Positions 28,831-36,532 of a stretch of DNA of 64,000 bases are shown piece by piece. Under the pieces are notes generated by a model. The model was not told the DNA's origin. It saw nothing but the letters and a program-made list of their open reading frames with translations, and searched no databases. Source of the DNA: JAKZVK01 sp965248255 (lineage in GTDB: Bacteria; Acidobacteriota; Terriglobia; Bryobacterales; UBA6623); contig CBDFIW010000003.1 of NCBI GenBank assembly GCA_965248255.1, forward strand, positions 248,001 through 312,000, given 5' to 3'. The translations under genes and the position numbers were made by a program. Within the stretch, counting starts at the first letter, position 1. The number at the start of each line of letters is the position of its first letter.

Positions 28831-29042
28831 CAGATTCTCGACGCGTCAGAGTCGCGACCGTAAGGGGCCGTGAAAAAATCGGCGGCCCAGGCTCCAGAAA
28901 GCCCAAGCAATGCTTTTTCAGATGGCAAGGACGGAGCCGGCAGCCCGAAGCACTCTTCGAAACGCTCCTCACCCTCGACCAACACGAGCAGATGCTTGAG
29001 GGAGTACGGCGTCAGGACGAGATGGGCGGTTTCGAGAGTCAT
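28830..29042 (-). pseudogene. Possible GNAT acetyltransferase N-terminal fragment
   Basis: The frame from ATG 29042 reads MTLETAHLVLTPYSLKHLLV and then EGEERFEECFGLPA, close to the N-terminus of a group of GNAT proteins (LETxRLxLxPxxxxHLxxLxxG). The similarity fades after about 45 residues and the acetyl-CoA loop is absent. The frame ends at TGA overlapping the HAD start. It lies between an attC-like site and the HAD gene, so it may be the broken end of a cassette. Confidence 0.4.
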
Positions 29043-29064
29043 TTCGCTTGTGTTTCTCCTGCCG

Positions 29065-29120
29065 GCCCAACGCCGCGAATCAGCCGCCGCGCTGGCGGTC
29101 GGCTGCATTGCCCGTTAGGT
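29065..29120 (-). other. attC-like integron recombination site 1
   Basis: Read on the minus strand the site starts ACCTAAC and ends GTTGGGC, matching the RYYYAAC and GTTRRRY consensus boxes. Between them GCAATGCAGCCGACCGCC faces GGCGGCTGATTCGC as an imperfect palindrome with offset bases, the hallmark of attC folded hairpins. Length 56 bp. The TAA stop of the upstream small gene lies inside the first box, as in many cassettes. Confidence 0.75.
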
Positions 29121-29555
29121 GATCCTCGACTCATGCGGTGACACCTTTTCAAGCCAATACGCTGCTACGGCTGCAACCGCTCCCGAATAAGCACGGAGCA
29201 CATTCAGTATCATGCCCCCAAATGGGATCCTGAGCGACCTGAGGAAAACCATCAGGGTCGCACCAACGAGCGCACCAATCACGAAACCTGTTAGCGCTAC
29301 GAAACCGCGTCTTCCCTTAAGCGCATTCGATGCCAGACCAGTCCCGAGACCCGTGATTAACCCCGCGATGACGGACAGCGGCGATATCGCCATTGTCCCG
29401 AACACGGAATAAGCCAGTGCTCCAACGATCGCCAGGCTAAGCTCCCCCCTTCCATCCTTCAGGTAACCAGACAGAAAGAACACCACGCAGAACGGATAGG
29501 TAGATGCTAAGGCAACTCCTGCTCCCAAAATGCTTGCACTGATGATCCTCTTCAT
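29115..29555 (-). CDS. Small four-helix membrane protein (cassette gene)
   Basis: A 146-residue hydrophobic protein with about four membrane spans (SILGAGVALASTYPFCVVFFL, LAIVGALAYSVFGTMAISPL, GFVALTGFVIGALVGATLMV, ILNVLRAYSGAVAAVAAYWL). No family is recognised. It is the only gene between two attC-like sites, in the orientation expected for an integron cassette (gene followed by attC), and its stop codon is part of attC site 1. Base composition is less GC-rich than the flanking operon, in keeping with foreign origin. Confidence 0.65.
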   Translation of the reverse strand: MKRIISASILGAGVALASTYPFCVVFFLSGYLKDGRGELSLAIVGALAYSVFGTMAISPLSVIAGLITGLGTGLASNALKGRRGFVALTGFVIGALVGATLMVFLRSLRIPFGGMILNVLRAYSGAVAAVAAYWLEKVSPHESRIT

Positions 29556-29599
29556 CAGAACCCGATCTTGAACTGCTCAAGTACGTTCTGCAATCGGCC

Positions 29600-29659
29600 A
29601 CCTAACGCCTAGCCGAGCAGCCGCGGCCAAAGGCGGTCCACTGCATCGGACCGTTAGGC
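29600..29659 (-). other. attC-like integron recombination site 2
   Basis: On the minus strand the site starts GCCTAAC and ends GTTAGGT, both fitting the consensus boxes. The inner arms CCGATGCAG and CTGCTCGG pair with one extra base on one side, like the extrahelical base that orients attC recombination, and outer arms GGACCGCC/GGCCGCGG complete the stem. Length 60 bp. Sites 1 and 2 share orientation and bound a cassette of about 540 bp. Confidence 0.75.
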
Positions 29660-29701
29660 CGGCCACATCATCGCCGTCAGCCACAGGATCGCAACGGTCA
29701 T
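29654..29701 (-). other. Short hydrophobic frame ending in attC site 2
   Basis: ATG 29701 opens MTVAILWLTAMMWPA, and its TAA is again inside the attC box. The frame can be read back without a start to about 29790 (IRFRRQILERNWPLWRGF), so it may be the tail of a broken cassette gene. It is too short to call with confidence. Confidence 0.3.
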
Positions 29702-29832
29702 CTGAATAAAACCTCTCCAGAGCGGCCAGTTCCTTTCGAGAATCTGCCTCCGGAATCTTATGCGGACCGCTCGGTTCGGATAATCCCCTCAGGATCGATC
29801 CCTATTCTGGCCCTGCCACGGACACAGTATAT

Positions 29833-30792
29833 TCAGTAGAATACAGTCCTCGTTCGATGCCGGGGCCGCGCTTTGTACTCTGCTTGCTGCCCGCGATTCC
29901 ACAGGAAGTAGTCGAGTTCCATCGCTGTGACCGCCTGTCCGGTCCGCCGCAACTCCTCCGCAATCCTCTCAACCGCGTGCACCGCACAGGCCCGGATCTC
30001 AACCTCCTGCTTCGAACCCGGCGCAAGCAACTCTCCGGCATCGATCGCCTCTATCAGCGCCGGATCGTATCGCAGGACCCCGTCCACCCTCAGTACGTGC
30101 GGCACTAGGTTGTCCGCGAATATCGTCAGTTTCGACCGATCGTCGAAGCGGCCCGGCCCCCGCCCATCGAACGCGAGTGCCAGGTCCGCCGCCATGAGCT
30201 GTGCACGTTTATAGAAAGCGACGCCGGCACCCTCGTAGGTCTGAACGTCTCGAAACAGCGGCATCTCGGCCAGGATCTCGATCAACCGATCCACCGAGCC
30301 GTCGGCCGCCAGGACGAGTTTGGTGAAACTGTCGTCGAAGCGCTCCTGCAAGCATCCGCCCAAGTCATTGAGCGCTTTCGCAAATAGCCCCATCAGCTCA
30401 GCGACCGTCGGATTGGAAGGGTCCTGACCAAACAACGACGTACAGCGCTCTGGCGAGATTTCACACAGTTGCTGGGCCGACAGCGGGCCATGGTCGCGGA
30501 AATAATCATTGAGCGAAGACGCAATCGTAAAGTAGCCCGACAACCCAGGCCGCTTGCACAGGGCAGGGAAGTACCCCGAACCGAAGTTGACGCTACCGAG
30601 TGTCAGGATGAACGCAACGGTGTCGTCTCCGTGCCCCAGGTGGTGGTGATTCGGATCGAAGCTGGAATTACTCAGCTCAGATAGGGTTAAGTTGCGGGCG
30701 TACGCGGCCAGAAGATCGTCATCGATCGAAACGAACCGCGCCCGCTCAGCCACCCGGCAGCAACCCGCGCGCACCCGTGCCGTGGGTGACAT
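29833..30792 (-). CDS. Queuosine salvage protein, DUF2419/Qng1 family
   Basis: The 319-residue product matches DUF2419 (Qng1), which releases queuine from queuosine-5'-phosphate so that it can be reused for tRNA modification. Signature segments: FVSIDDDLLAAYA near the N-terminus; HLGHGDDTVAFILTLGSVNFGSGYFP (the 'lDALNFcFW' region); GVAFYKRAQLMAADL; LTIFADNLVPHVLRVDGVLRY; EVEIRACAVHAVERIAE; and AMELDYFLWNRGQ. The active-site region therefore looks complete. ATG 30792 is preferred over the longer frame because it starts directly at the conserved N-terminus. It begins 22 bases after the plsY stop and lies beside attC-like sites. No tgt, queG or transporter gene is nearby. Confidence 0.88.
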   Translation of the reverse strand: MSPTARVRAGCCRVAERARFVSIDDDLLAAYARNLTLSELSNSSFDPNHHHLGHGDDTVAFILTLGSVNFGSGYFPALCKRPGLSGYFTIASSLNDYFRDHGPLSAQQLCEISPERCTSLFGQDPSNPTVAELMGLFAKALNDLGGCLQERFDDSFTKLVLAADGSVDRLIEILAEMPLFRDVQTYEGAGVAFYKRAQLMAADLALAFDGRGPGRFDDRSKLTIFADNLVPHVLRVDGVLRYDPALIEAIDAGELLAPGSKQEVEIRACAVHAVERIAEELRRTGQAVTAMELDYFLWNRGQQAEYKARPRHRTRTVFY

Positions 30793-30814
30793 TCCTACGG
30801 CATCCCTTTGATCG

Positions 30815-31399
30815 CTAGCCGTTCGCAAACAAGTTCCGGAAATTCTGCTTGTGGCGCCAAGCAAGGAACAGGGTCATCAGTAGTGCGTTTTGGGTATGGG
30901 AGCCCCCCACCCAGACGCCCATCAGGATGGCGAAGAGAATCCAAGTTGCGATGGAGGCGATCGTGCCCGCTTCTCTCCACCTCAGACGGCTGCCCAGCAG
31001 GCGGGCCGCCACGAAGAACACCAGGCAGGGAGCCGCCCACTGAGGAAACATCTTCAACATGACTCCGGCCGAGGTGGCGATACCCTTGCCCCCATTGAAC
31101 TTGAGAAAAGGCGAGTAGCAATGTCCGAAAACGGTCACGAACCCGAACAGCCAACCGTACGCTTGCGGGTCGCCGGGCTGCGGAAACAGCCACACAGCCA
31201 GGTATCCTTTGCCTAAATCGCCGATTAGCGTCAAGACAGCCCGCGGCTTGCTCACGCGCAGCACGTTGTTGAAACCCGGATTACCGGAGCCGACCTGGCG
31301 GATGTCGATGCCGCTTCCCAACATCGCCAGTACCGCGAAGGGAATCGCGCCGACAAAGAAACAGCCGAGGATTCTCAGCGCCGTGTTGAGATCGATCAT
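30815..31399 (-). CDS. plsY: Acyl-phosphate glycerol-3-phosphate acyltransferase
   Basis: A 194-residue membrane protein with five or so spans and the PlsY motifs: GSGNPGFNNVLRV (family GSGNxGxTNVxR), GHCYSPFLKFNGGKGIAT (GHxxxxxxxFxGGKGVAT), and a third conserved loop near the C-terminus (WREAGTIASI). PlsY transfers an acyl chain from acyl phosphate to glycerol-3-phosphate. The ATG at 31399 overlaps the end of the FAAL gene by 4 bases, so the two are tightly coupled. A housekeeping plsY may exist elsewhere; this copy is dedicated to a lipid operon. Confidence 0.88.
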   Translation of the reverse strand: MIDLNTALRILGCFFVGAIPFAVLAMLGSGIDIRQVGSGNPGFNNVLRVSKPRAVLTLIGDLGKGYLAVWLFPQPGDPQAYGWLFGFVTVFGHCYSPFLKFNGGKGIATSAGVMLKMFPQWAAPCLVFFVAARLLGSRLRWREAGTIASIATWILFAILMGVWVGGSHTQNALLMTLFLAWRHKQNFRNLFANG

Positions 31400-34218
31400 G
31401 GAACTTGTCGCCCGTCCTCACGTTTCGTCGTTATGGGAACTGACTCGGCCAGCTCGACAATCTTCCGGCGCAGCTCGTCGCGGAGTTGTGCCACCCCATG
31501 CAAACCCTTGTTTGACGAAACCAATGGACGGCCGATCTTGACAACGACACTGGCCCTGGCGTGTGCCCCGTTCCGGCCGGCAAGCCCTGCGTTTGCCTGA
31601 CCGACGTAGACCGGCACAATAGAGCAACCGACATCTCCCGCCGCCTGGATCGGCTCGAGCCGAAAGCGGCTCCGCGGGGGCCCCCAGTGCCCCGGTGCAT
31701 CGGAAAGCGAGAGCACCGGGCAACCGCTTTCGAGCGCCCGCCGAATGTCCTCCTTTGAAACGGCGCTCCCTGATACGCAATCCGACGACGGCACTAGCAA
31801 CGGCTCGAGCAGAAAGGTCAAGGCCCAGGGCATCGAGCGCAAACTTTGCTCGTCGGCAAGCAGCGTGGGCCCGGGAAGCACTCGCAGCAGGTACAACGCA
31901 TCCTCCGGCCCGGCGCGGTTGGCGACGAACAACGCCGGTCTCGCCGATGCTTCGCCGTCCGCCCGCAATTCGTCAGTGGTGACATGGCCCAGTAGACCGG
32001 CGGTTTGCCACACGATCCATGCAGCGGCTCGTTGACTCGGGGCGAGTCGGGCCAGCAGCCCCCCCGTGAGGGCCATCTTTTCCTTGCCGGTCTTCACGAT
32101 GAAATCCCCGGCCTGATCGATGGCGTTGCTCAAACCGTGTCCCACCCAGACCCCCGCATGCTCCAGCCAAAGACCCGCCACTTGCAACCAAGCCGGCTTG
32201 GCCGTGCTCCGCAGGCGGCCTTCTTCGTAGAGGGAGCGAGACTCAAGCCGGCGAACCTTGCCGCTGGAGGTCTTGGGAACCGTTTGCGGGGGCACCAACT
32301 CGACGTGGTCGGGCGGCAGACCGATCGCCTCGTCCACTAGGCGCACCACCTCGGCTCTGATCCGCTGGTGCTCGCTGGGATTCGTCGACCGTGTCTCGGC
32401 CACCACCACAAGCTTTTCGGTACCACTCTCGGAATCGACGCTGCCGAAGGCGGCGACACAGCCGCGGCGGACGCCGGGCGCATCGGCCGCGGCCATCTCA
32501 ACTTCTTGCGGGATAATGTTGTGACCCGCTTTGATGATGCAGTCTTTCTTGCGCCCGGTGATGTAGATCTCTCCCTCCGCTAGGTATCCGAGGTCTCCGG
32601 AATCCATCCACCCGTCCTGGTCGACCACGGCAGCCGTGGCCTCGGGGTTGTTGAAGTATCCCTCGGTCTTGGACGGTCCGTGAAACAACACGCGGCCCTG
32701 GATACGCTCGGCGACCTCCCGCCCCGCGTCGTCAACGATGCGCACCTCATGGGCGGGTAGAGGCTTGCCGCTGGCGACGAAACGTAGCACACTGGCCGTA
32801 CTCGGCTGCGCGGCGACGGCAAGCCCGTCAACCTTGAACGCTTCACGCTCGATGACGTCCGTCTTCGGCAGGCGGTTGAGCGGCGGGAACGTCAGGGCCA
32901 CGGACGACTCGGCCAACCCGTAACACGGCACGTAGCTTTCGGGACGGAAACCGTAGCGGGTAAAGCGCTCGGCGAATCGTGATAAGGTGTCGGGCAGCAC
33001 TGGCTCGCCGGCATTGATCGCCACGCGCCAGGCACTCAGATCGACGCCCTCGATCGCCTCGTCTTGGATCTTGCGGGCACAGAGTTCGTACGCGAAGTTG
33101 GGCGCTGGGCACAGCGTGCCGCGAGAGTCGCTCAGGGCCCACAGCCACCGTTCGGGCCGCGACAGAAAGGCTAGCGGCGACATGACCGTAATCGGGAACC
33201 CATGGTAGACGCTGAACAGCCATGAGCCGATCAAGCCCATGTCGTGATAAAGCGGTAGCCAACTCACAACCGTGTCGTCCGGCTTGGCCTCCATCGCCCA
33301 GCCGATGCCGCGGATGTTCGCCAGTACGTTGTCGTGTGTCAGCACTACACCCTTCGGGTCCCCGGTGCTGCCGGAGGTGTACTGAATGAAGAAGACGTCG
33401 GCCGCAGGGACCGTCGGAATACGAGTCCCTCTGCCGCGGTCTTGAAGCGCCTGGGCTGTGGTCAGTTGGACGTGTCCCGGCAGGCTCAACCCCATGACCT
33501 TCGAGACCGCGCGGACCTGGTCGAACGAGATCAGAAAGCGGACGCCCGCGTTGCGGAGGATCAGCGATTGGCGCCGAACGTACTCCTCTATTTTGTCGGG
33601 ACGGGCCGGTGGATAGATCGGCACGGCAATGCCGCCCGCCAGCATCACACCCAGAAAGGAATAGAAGAACTCGGCGCAGGTCGGCAGCATGATGGCCACC
33701 GTATCATTACGCTGCAGCCCGCGGGCCGCCAGTCCCGCGGCAACCTCCGAAGCCTCCTGGAGCAGGCGGCTGTAGGAGATCCCCTGCCCCCACCGCTCCT
33801 CGAGCAGGTGCACCTGAACCCGCTCGGGGACTGAGTCGGCATGTCCGCGCAGCACTTCGGTGAAACTTCGTGCTTCGGCGGGAGCGCGCGGTGCGTCCTC
33901 GGCAGGCTGGCGAATCGGGTAGCGGAATTCTGTAAGGTGCGACGATTCCGCGTCGCTCAGGGCCTGAAGCCATTCGGCGGGTGACTCGGCTGTCTGGGCA
34001 GTTTCATCGGGAAGGCGCCGGCCGAAGTAGCGCTCGACCCGTACGAGTAGCTCCACGCGCTCCAGGCTGCCCAGCCCCAAATCGCGCTCCAATGACGAGT
34101 GAAGTTCGACTCTGTGGCCCGCTTCTTGGGAGCCGATTTCCTTGAGCAGGCTGCCGATGAGCGATAGGAGTTGGCGTTCCGCAGTCGAGGAATCCACGCT
34201 GGCTGCTGGTGTTGCCAT
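31396..34218 (-). CDS. Trifunctional ACP - fatty acyl-AMP ligase - acyltransferase
   Basis: ATG 34218 begins an N-terminal acyl-carrier domain whose phosphopantetheine serine lies in LGLGSLERVEL (residue about 46). An adenylation domain of the FAAL type follows: A3 loop YTSGSTGDPKGVVLTHDN, WLPLYHDMGLIG, PCYGLAESSVALTFP, DGWMDSGDLGYL and the catalytic K in PKTSSGKVRR. After residue 670 the remaining 270 residues form a PlsC-like part (ALFVANRAGPEDALYLLR, VLSLSDAPGHWGPPRSRFR) in which the usual NHxxxxD reads NRAGPED, so acyltransferase activity is doubtful. The enzyme would activate a fatty acid and load it on its own carrier. First gene of the leftward lipid operon. Confidence 0.85.
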   Translation of the reverse strand: MATPAASVDSSTAERQLLSLIGSLLKEIGSQEAGHRVELHSSLERDLGLGSLERVELLVRVERYFGRRLPDETAQTAESPAEWLQALSDAESSHLTEFRYPIRQPAEDAPRAPAEARSFTEVLRGHADSVPERVQVHLLEERWGQGISYSRLLQEASEVAAGLAARGLQRNDTVAIMLPTCAEFFYSFLGVMLAGGIAVPIYPPARPDKIEEYVRRQSLILRNAGVRFLISFDQVRAVSKVMGLSLPGHVQLTTAQALQDRGRGTRIPTVPAADVFFIQYTSGSTGDPKGVVLTHDNVLANIRGIGWAMEAKPDDTVVSWLPLYHDMGLIGSWLFSVYHGFPITVMSPLAFLSRPERWLWALSDSRGTLCPAPNFAYELCARKIQDEAIEGVDLSAWRVAINAGEPVLPDTLSRFAERFTRYGFRPESYVPCYGLAESSVALTFPPLNRLPKTDVIEREAFKVDGLAVAAQPSTASVLRFVASGKPLPAHEVRIVDDAGREVAERIQGRVLFHGPSKTEGYFNNPEATAAVVDQDGWMDSGDLGYLAEGEIYITGRKKDCIIKAGHNIIPQEVEMAAADAPGVRRGCVAAFGSVDSESGTEKLVVVAETRSTNPSEHQRIRAEVVRLVDEAIGLPPDHVELVPPQTVPKTSSGKVRRLESRSLYEEGRLRSTAKPAWLQVAGLWLEHAGVWVGHGLSNAIDQAGDFIVKTGKEKMALTGGLLARLAPSQRAAAWIVWQTAGLLGHVTTDELRADGEASARPALFVANRAGPEDALYLLRVLPGPTLLADEQSLRSMPWALTFLLEPLLVPSSDCVSGSAVSKEDIRRALESGCPVLSLSDAPGHWGPPRSRFRLEPIQAAGDVGCSIVPVYVGQANAGLAGRNGAHARASVVVKIGRPLVSSNKGLHGVAQLRDELRRKIVELAESVPITTKREDGRQVP

Positions 34219-34400
34219 CAAGAACGAACTTCTCAGTGTACCGTCTGTGCCCGAGTGCTCTCGGTGGAGTGTTAGGATCGGGGGTTGTCGAACCAAAAGG
34301 TAACGACAGGCACTGTTGCCTGTCGGCGGTACGCAGCGCCGGCAAGCCTTTCACGCACTGATTCCCGATAGCAACGTAACCATCATTCAAAAGCGTACCG

Positions 34401-35306
34401 ATGCCCGCCGCCAAGAACAGACGCTGGATCTGGGCCGTTCTCTTCGTGGTTCTTTTTCCGCTCTTCGCTACCCATTTCTCATGCATAGCTGTGCTCGGAC
34501 CCGGCACTTGGGGCTCGGGGCTCGACGAGAGGTTACCGACGATCATGCCTGCGAACTCTAACCCCCGGGTGGCGGGGTATGTCAAAGAGTTCGCCTATCG
34601 TGCTCGCAAAGCCGCTTCCCAGGTCGAGGCGCCCCCCGGGGCCAGCCCGTTTCCCGGGCGCGCCGTCTACTCGGATTCGATCGCGCCGGGGAACCTTTGG
34701 GTCGTCCAAACACATGAAGGAGAGCGGTGGATCGACGAACAGCGCGTGTTCGTGCTGCGCGGAGGCGGCGCGGAACGACAGGAGGTCCGCATCCCGGAGG
34801 CCATGCTGGTGGAGAACCCGGTCTTCCTTCGCCGCGGCGGCCGCGTGGTGCTGGTCTTCGGCCGCTGGCACTCCTGGCACCTCTCGATGGGAGGCAAGCT
34901 GGCGCGCTACTGGGACAGTCTATTCGACGAAACTCTACGGCCTGAGTACTCCCTCTATCTTTACGACCTCGACGAGAAGCAGAGTACGTACTGGGGTCCG
35001 GGCCACACACTGGTTGCTTCACCCGACCGGCGCCGCGCGCTGCTCTTGCGTTCCGGGGCCTTGGGCGGCAGTTACTACAGCCTTCATCTGTGGGACTTCG
35101 ACACGGACGAGTTGGAAACGATTGTTTCTCTTCGCGAGTCGGACCCCGGCTCCGGCCGATCGTTCGACTATCGCTGGGCGAAGGATTCACGAGCGTTTCA
35201 ACTCACGGGACGCACCGGAGGTTTCGTGCGCCGGCAACGGGAAGGCCGGGACTTGAACCTGATCTACTTGGTCGGTAATCCGAATCTGTACGAAGTGACC
35301 GAGTGA
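34401..35306 (+). CDS. Uncharacterised membrane-anchored protein
   Basis: No family is recognised. The 301-residue product has an N-terminal hydrophobic helix (WIWAVLFVVLFPLFATHFSCIAVL) that could be a signal anchor, or a lipoprotein signal (the Cys after HFS). The rest is soluble and strand-rich, with propeller-like phrases (LYLYDLDEKQSTYWGPGHTLVASPDRRRALLLRSG, LHLWDFDTDELETIVSLRESD). It is divergent from the FAAL gene, with a shared upstream region of about 180 bases. Confidence 0.55.
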   Translation: MPAAKNRRWIWAVLFVVLFPLFATHFSCIAVLGPGTWGSGLDERLPTIMPANSNPRVAGYVKEFAYRARKAASQVEAPPGASPFPGRAVYSDSIAPGNLWVVQTHEGERWIDEQRVFVLRGGGAERQEVRIPEAMLVENPVFLRRGGRVVLVFGRWHSWHLSMGGKLARYWDSLFDETLRPEYSLYLYDLDEKQSTYWGPGHTLVASPDRRRALLLRSGALGGSYYSLHLWDFDTDELETIVSLRESDPGSGRSFDYRWAKDSRAFQLTGRTGGFVRRQREGRDLNLIYLVGNPNLYEVTE

Positions 35307-35345
35307 GGAAGATCGCCAACTGTGGTAAAACAGTCTTCTTCAACC

Positions 35346-36149
35346 ATGCAAACCAATACGATCAAGCGCAAGCTTCAACAAGGCGGCACTGTCCTCGGTA
35401 CCAGCATCACCGACTACACCGGCCCCGAGGTCGTCACCATCCTCAAGGCGGCCGGACTCGACTTCTTCTTTATCGATACCGAGCACTCCCCCACCGACTA
35501 CCGTGAGATCCAGGCGTTGGTCCGCGTCGCAAGGGCCGCGGACGTCATCCCCGTGGTTCGCGTCACGCAGTCAGAGTATTTCTTGATCGCCCGCGCGCTT
35601 GACTGCGGTGCGATGGGGATTATCTCTCCGCGCACCGAGTCCGTCGAAGAGGGCCGGCGCGTGGTCAGTGCGATGAAGTTCCCACCCCTGGGCCGCCGCG
35701 GCTACGGCATGCGCAGCATCATTACCGACCTCGACTTCCACGGAGCCGGGGCCGAGATGGAGTCGGCGAACGACGAAACGATGGTCATCCTGCAGATGGA
35801 GACGCAGTCCTGTGTCGACGCCATTTACGACATCACCGCCATCCCCGGGGTCGATGCCATTATGGTCGGTCCATTTGATCTGTCGGTCTCGCTGGGCATT
35901 CCGGGTGACTTCGAGAGCCCTGTCTTCTGGGACGCCTTCGACCGTATGGTCGACGCCTGCAACAAGAACGGCGTCGCACCGGGCGTACACATGGCCAAAC
36001 TGCCTCTGCTGCAAAAGGCCCGCGAGCACGGCGCCCGCTACCTGACCTTCGGGTCCGATGTCTCGGTGCTGCTCAACGGCTGGAAGTCAGTGAGGCAGGG
36101 CATGGAGGCGGGAGAACAAGTCGAGGCGGGGAAGAGCGGCTACATGTAG
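35346..36149 (+). CDS. HpcH/HpaI aldolase family protein
   Basis: ATG 35346 gives 267 residues of the class II pyruvate/oxaloacetate aldolase family (HpaI, GarL, macrophomate-synthase-like). Features: DFFFIDTEHSPTDY (general base His), PVVRVTQSEYFLIARALDCGAMGIISPRTES, LQMETQSCVDAIYDITAIPGVDAIMVGPFDLSVSLGIPGDF (metal-binding Glu and Asp). These enzymes cleave 4-hydroxy-2-oxo acids to pyruvate and an aldehyde. The exact substrate cannot be told. It is monocistronic, followed by a repeat. Confidence 0.88.
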   Translation: MQTNTIKRKLQQGGTVLGTSITDYTGPEVVTILKAAGLDFFFIDTEHSPTDYREIQALVRVARAADVIPVVRVTQSEYFLIARALDCGAMGIISPRTESVEEGRRVVSAMKFPPLGRRGYGMRSIITDLDFHGAGAEMESANDETMVILQMETQSCVDAIYDITAIPGVDAIMVGPFDLSVSLGIPGDFESPVFWDAFDRMVDACNKNGVAPGVHMAKLPLLQKAREHGARYLTFGSDVSVLLNGWKSVRQGMEAGEQVEAGKSGYM

Positions 36150-36293
36150 CGGAACGCCGCCCCACTGACCTGCCCGTATCCGCGTGTCAGCGCCATGTCT
36201 TGCCCGCCTGGCACGCCTCAACACGTTAGGGTCATTGGACGGGCTTGACACAAGACCCCACTCTGCCGTTGGTCTACCGGACAACACAGGAGA

Positions 36294-36522
36294 CAAGTCC
36301 GTAAAGCGGACGGCAGGATAATAGCCCACGGTGGAGCCGCAGGCGGAACCGTGGGGCGAAGAACCATGGGAGAGTAGCAGCCCCGGTAGGGGCGTAGGAG
36401 GGTTGCCAGAGAACCAACCCTTGGCATCGGTTGTTTCTACGCCCCTTACGGGCCTTGTGTCCACTTCTTCCTGCTTACGTTTACCCACGGTTTCGCCCTA
36501 ACGGGCTTCACCGTGAGCTAAG
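36294..36522. repeat. Family A intergenic repeat, diverged copy
   Basis: AAGTCCGTAAAGCGGACGG ... TAGCCCACGG at the left faces CCCACGGTTTCGCC ... GGGCTTCACCGTGAGCTA at the right. The internal phrase CAGCCCCGGTAGGGGCG also occurs in the copy at 8704 in altered form. It sits 10 bases beyond the DAHP synthase stop and may act as its terminator. Confidence 0.6.
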
Positions 36523-36532
36523 ATCCGGCCCC

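Noticed and set aside
25416..34218. OleABCD-type olefin synthesis cluster
   Set aside because: An OleD-like SDR and an AMP-ligase are present, but no thiolase (OleA) or alpha/beta hydrolase (OleB).
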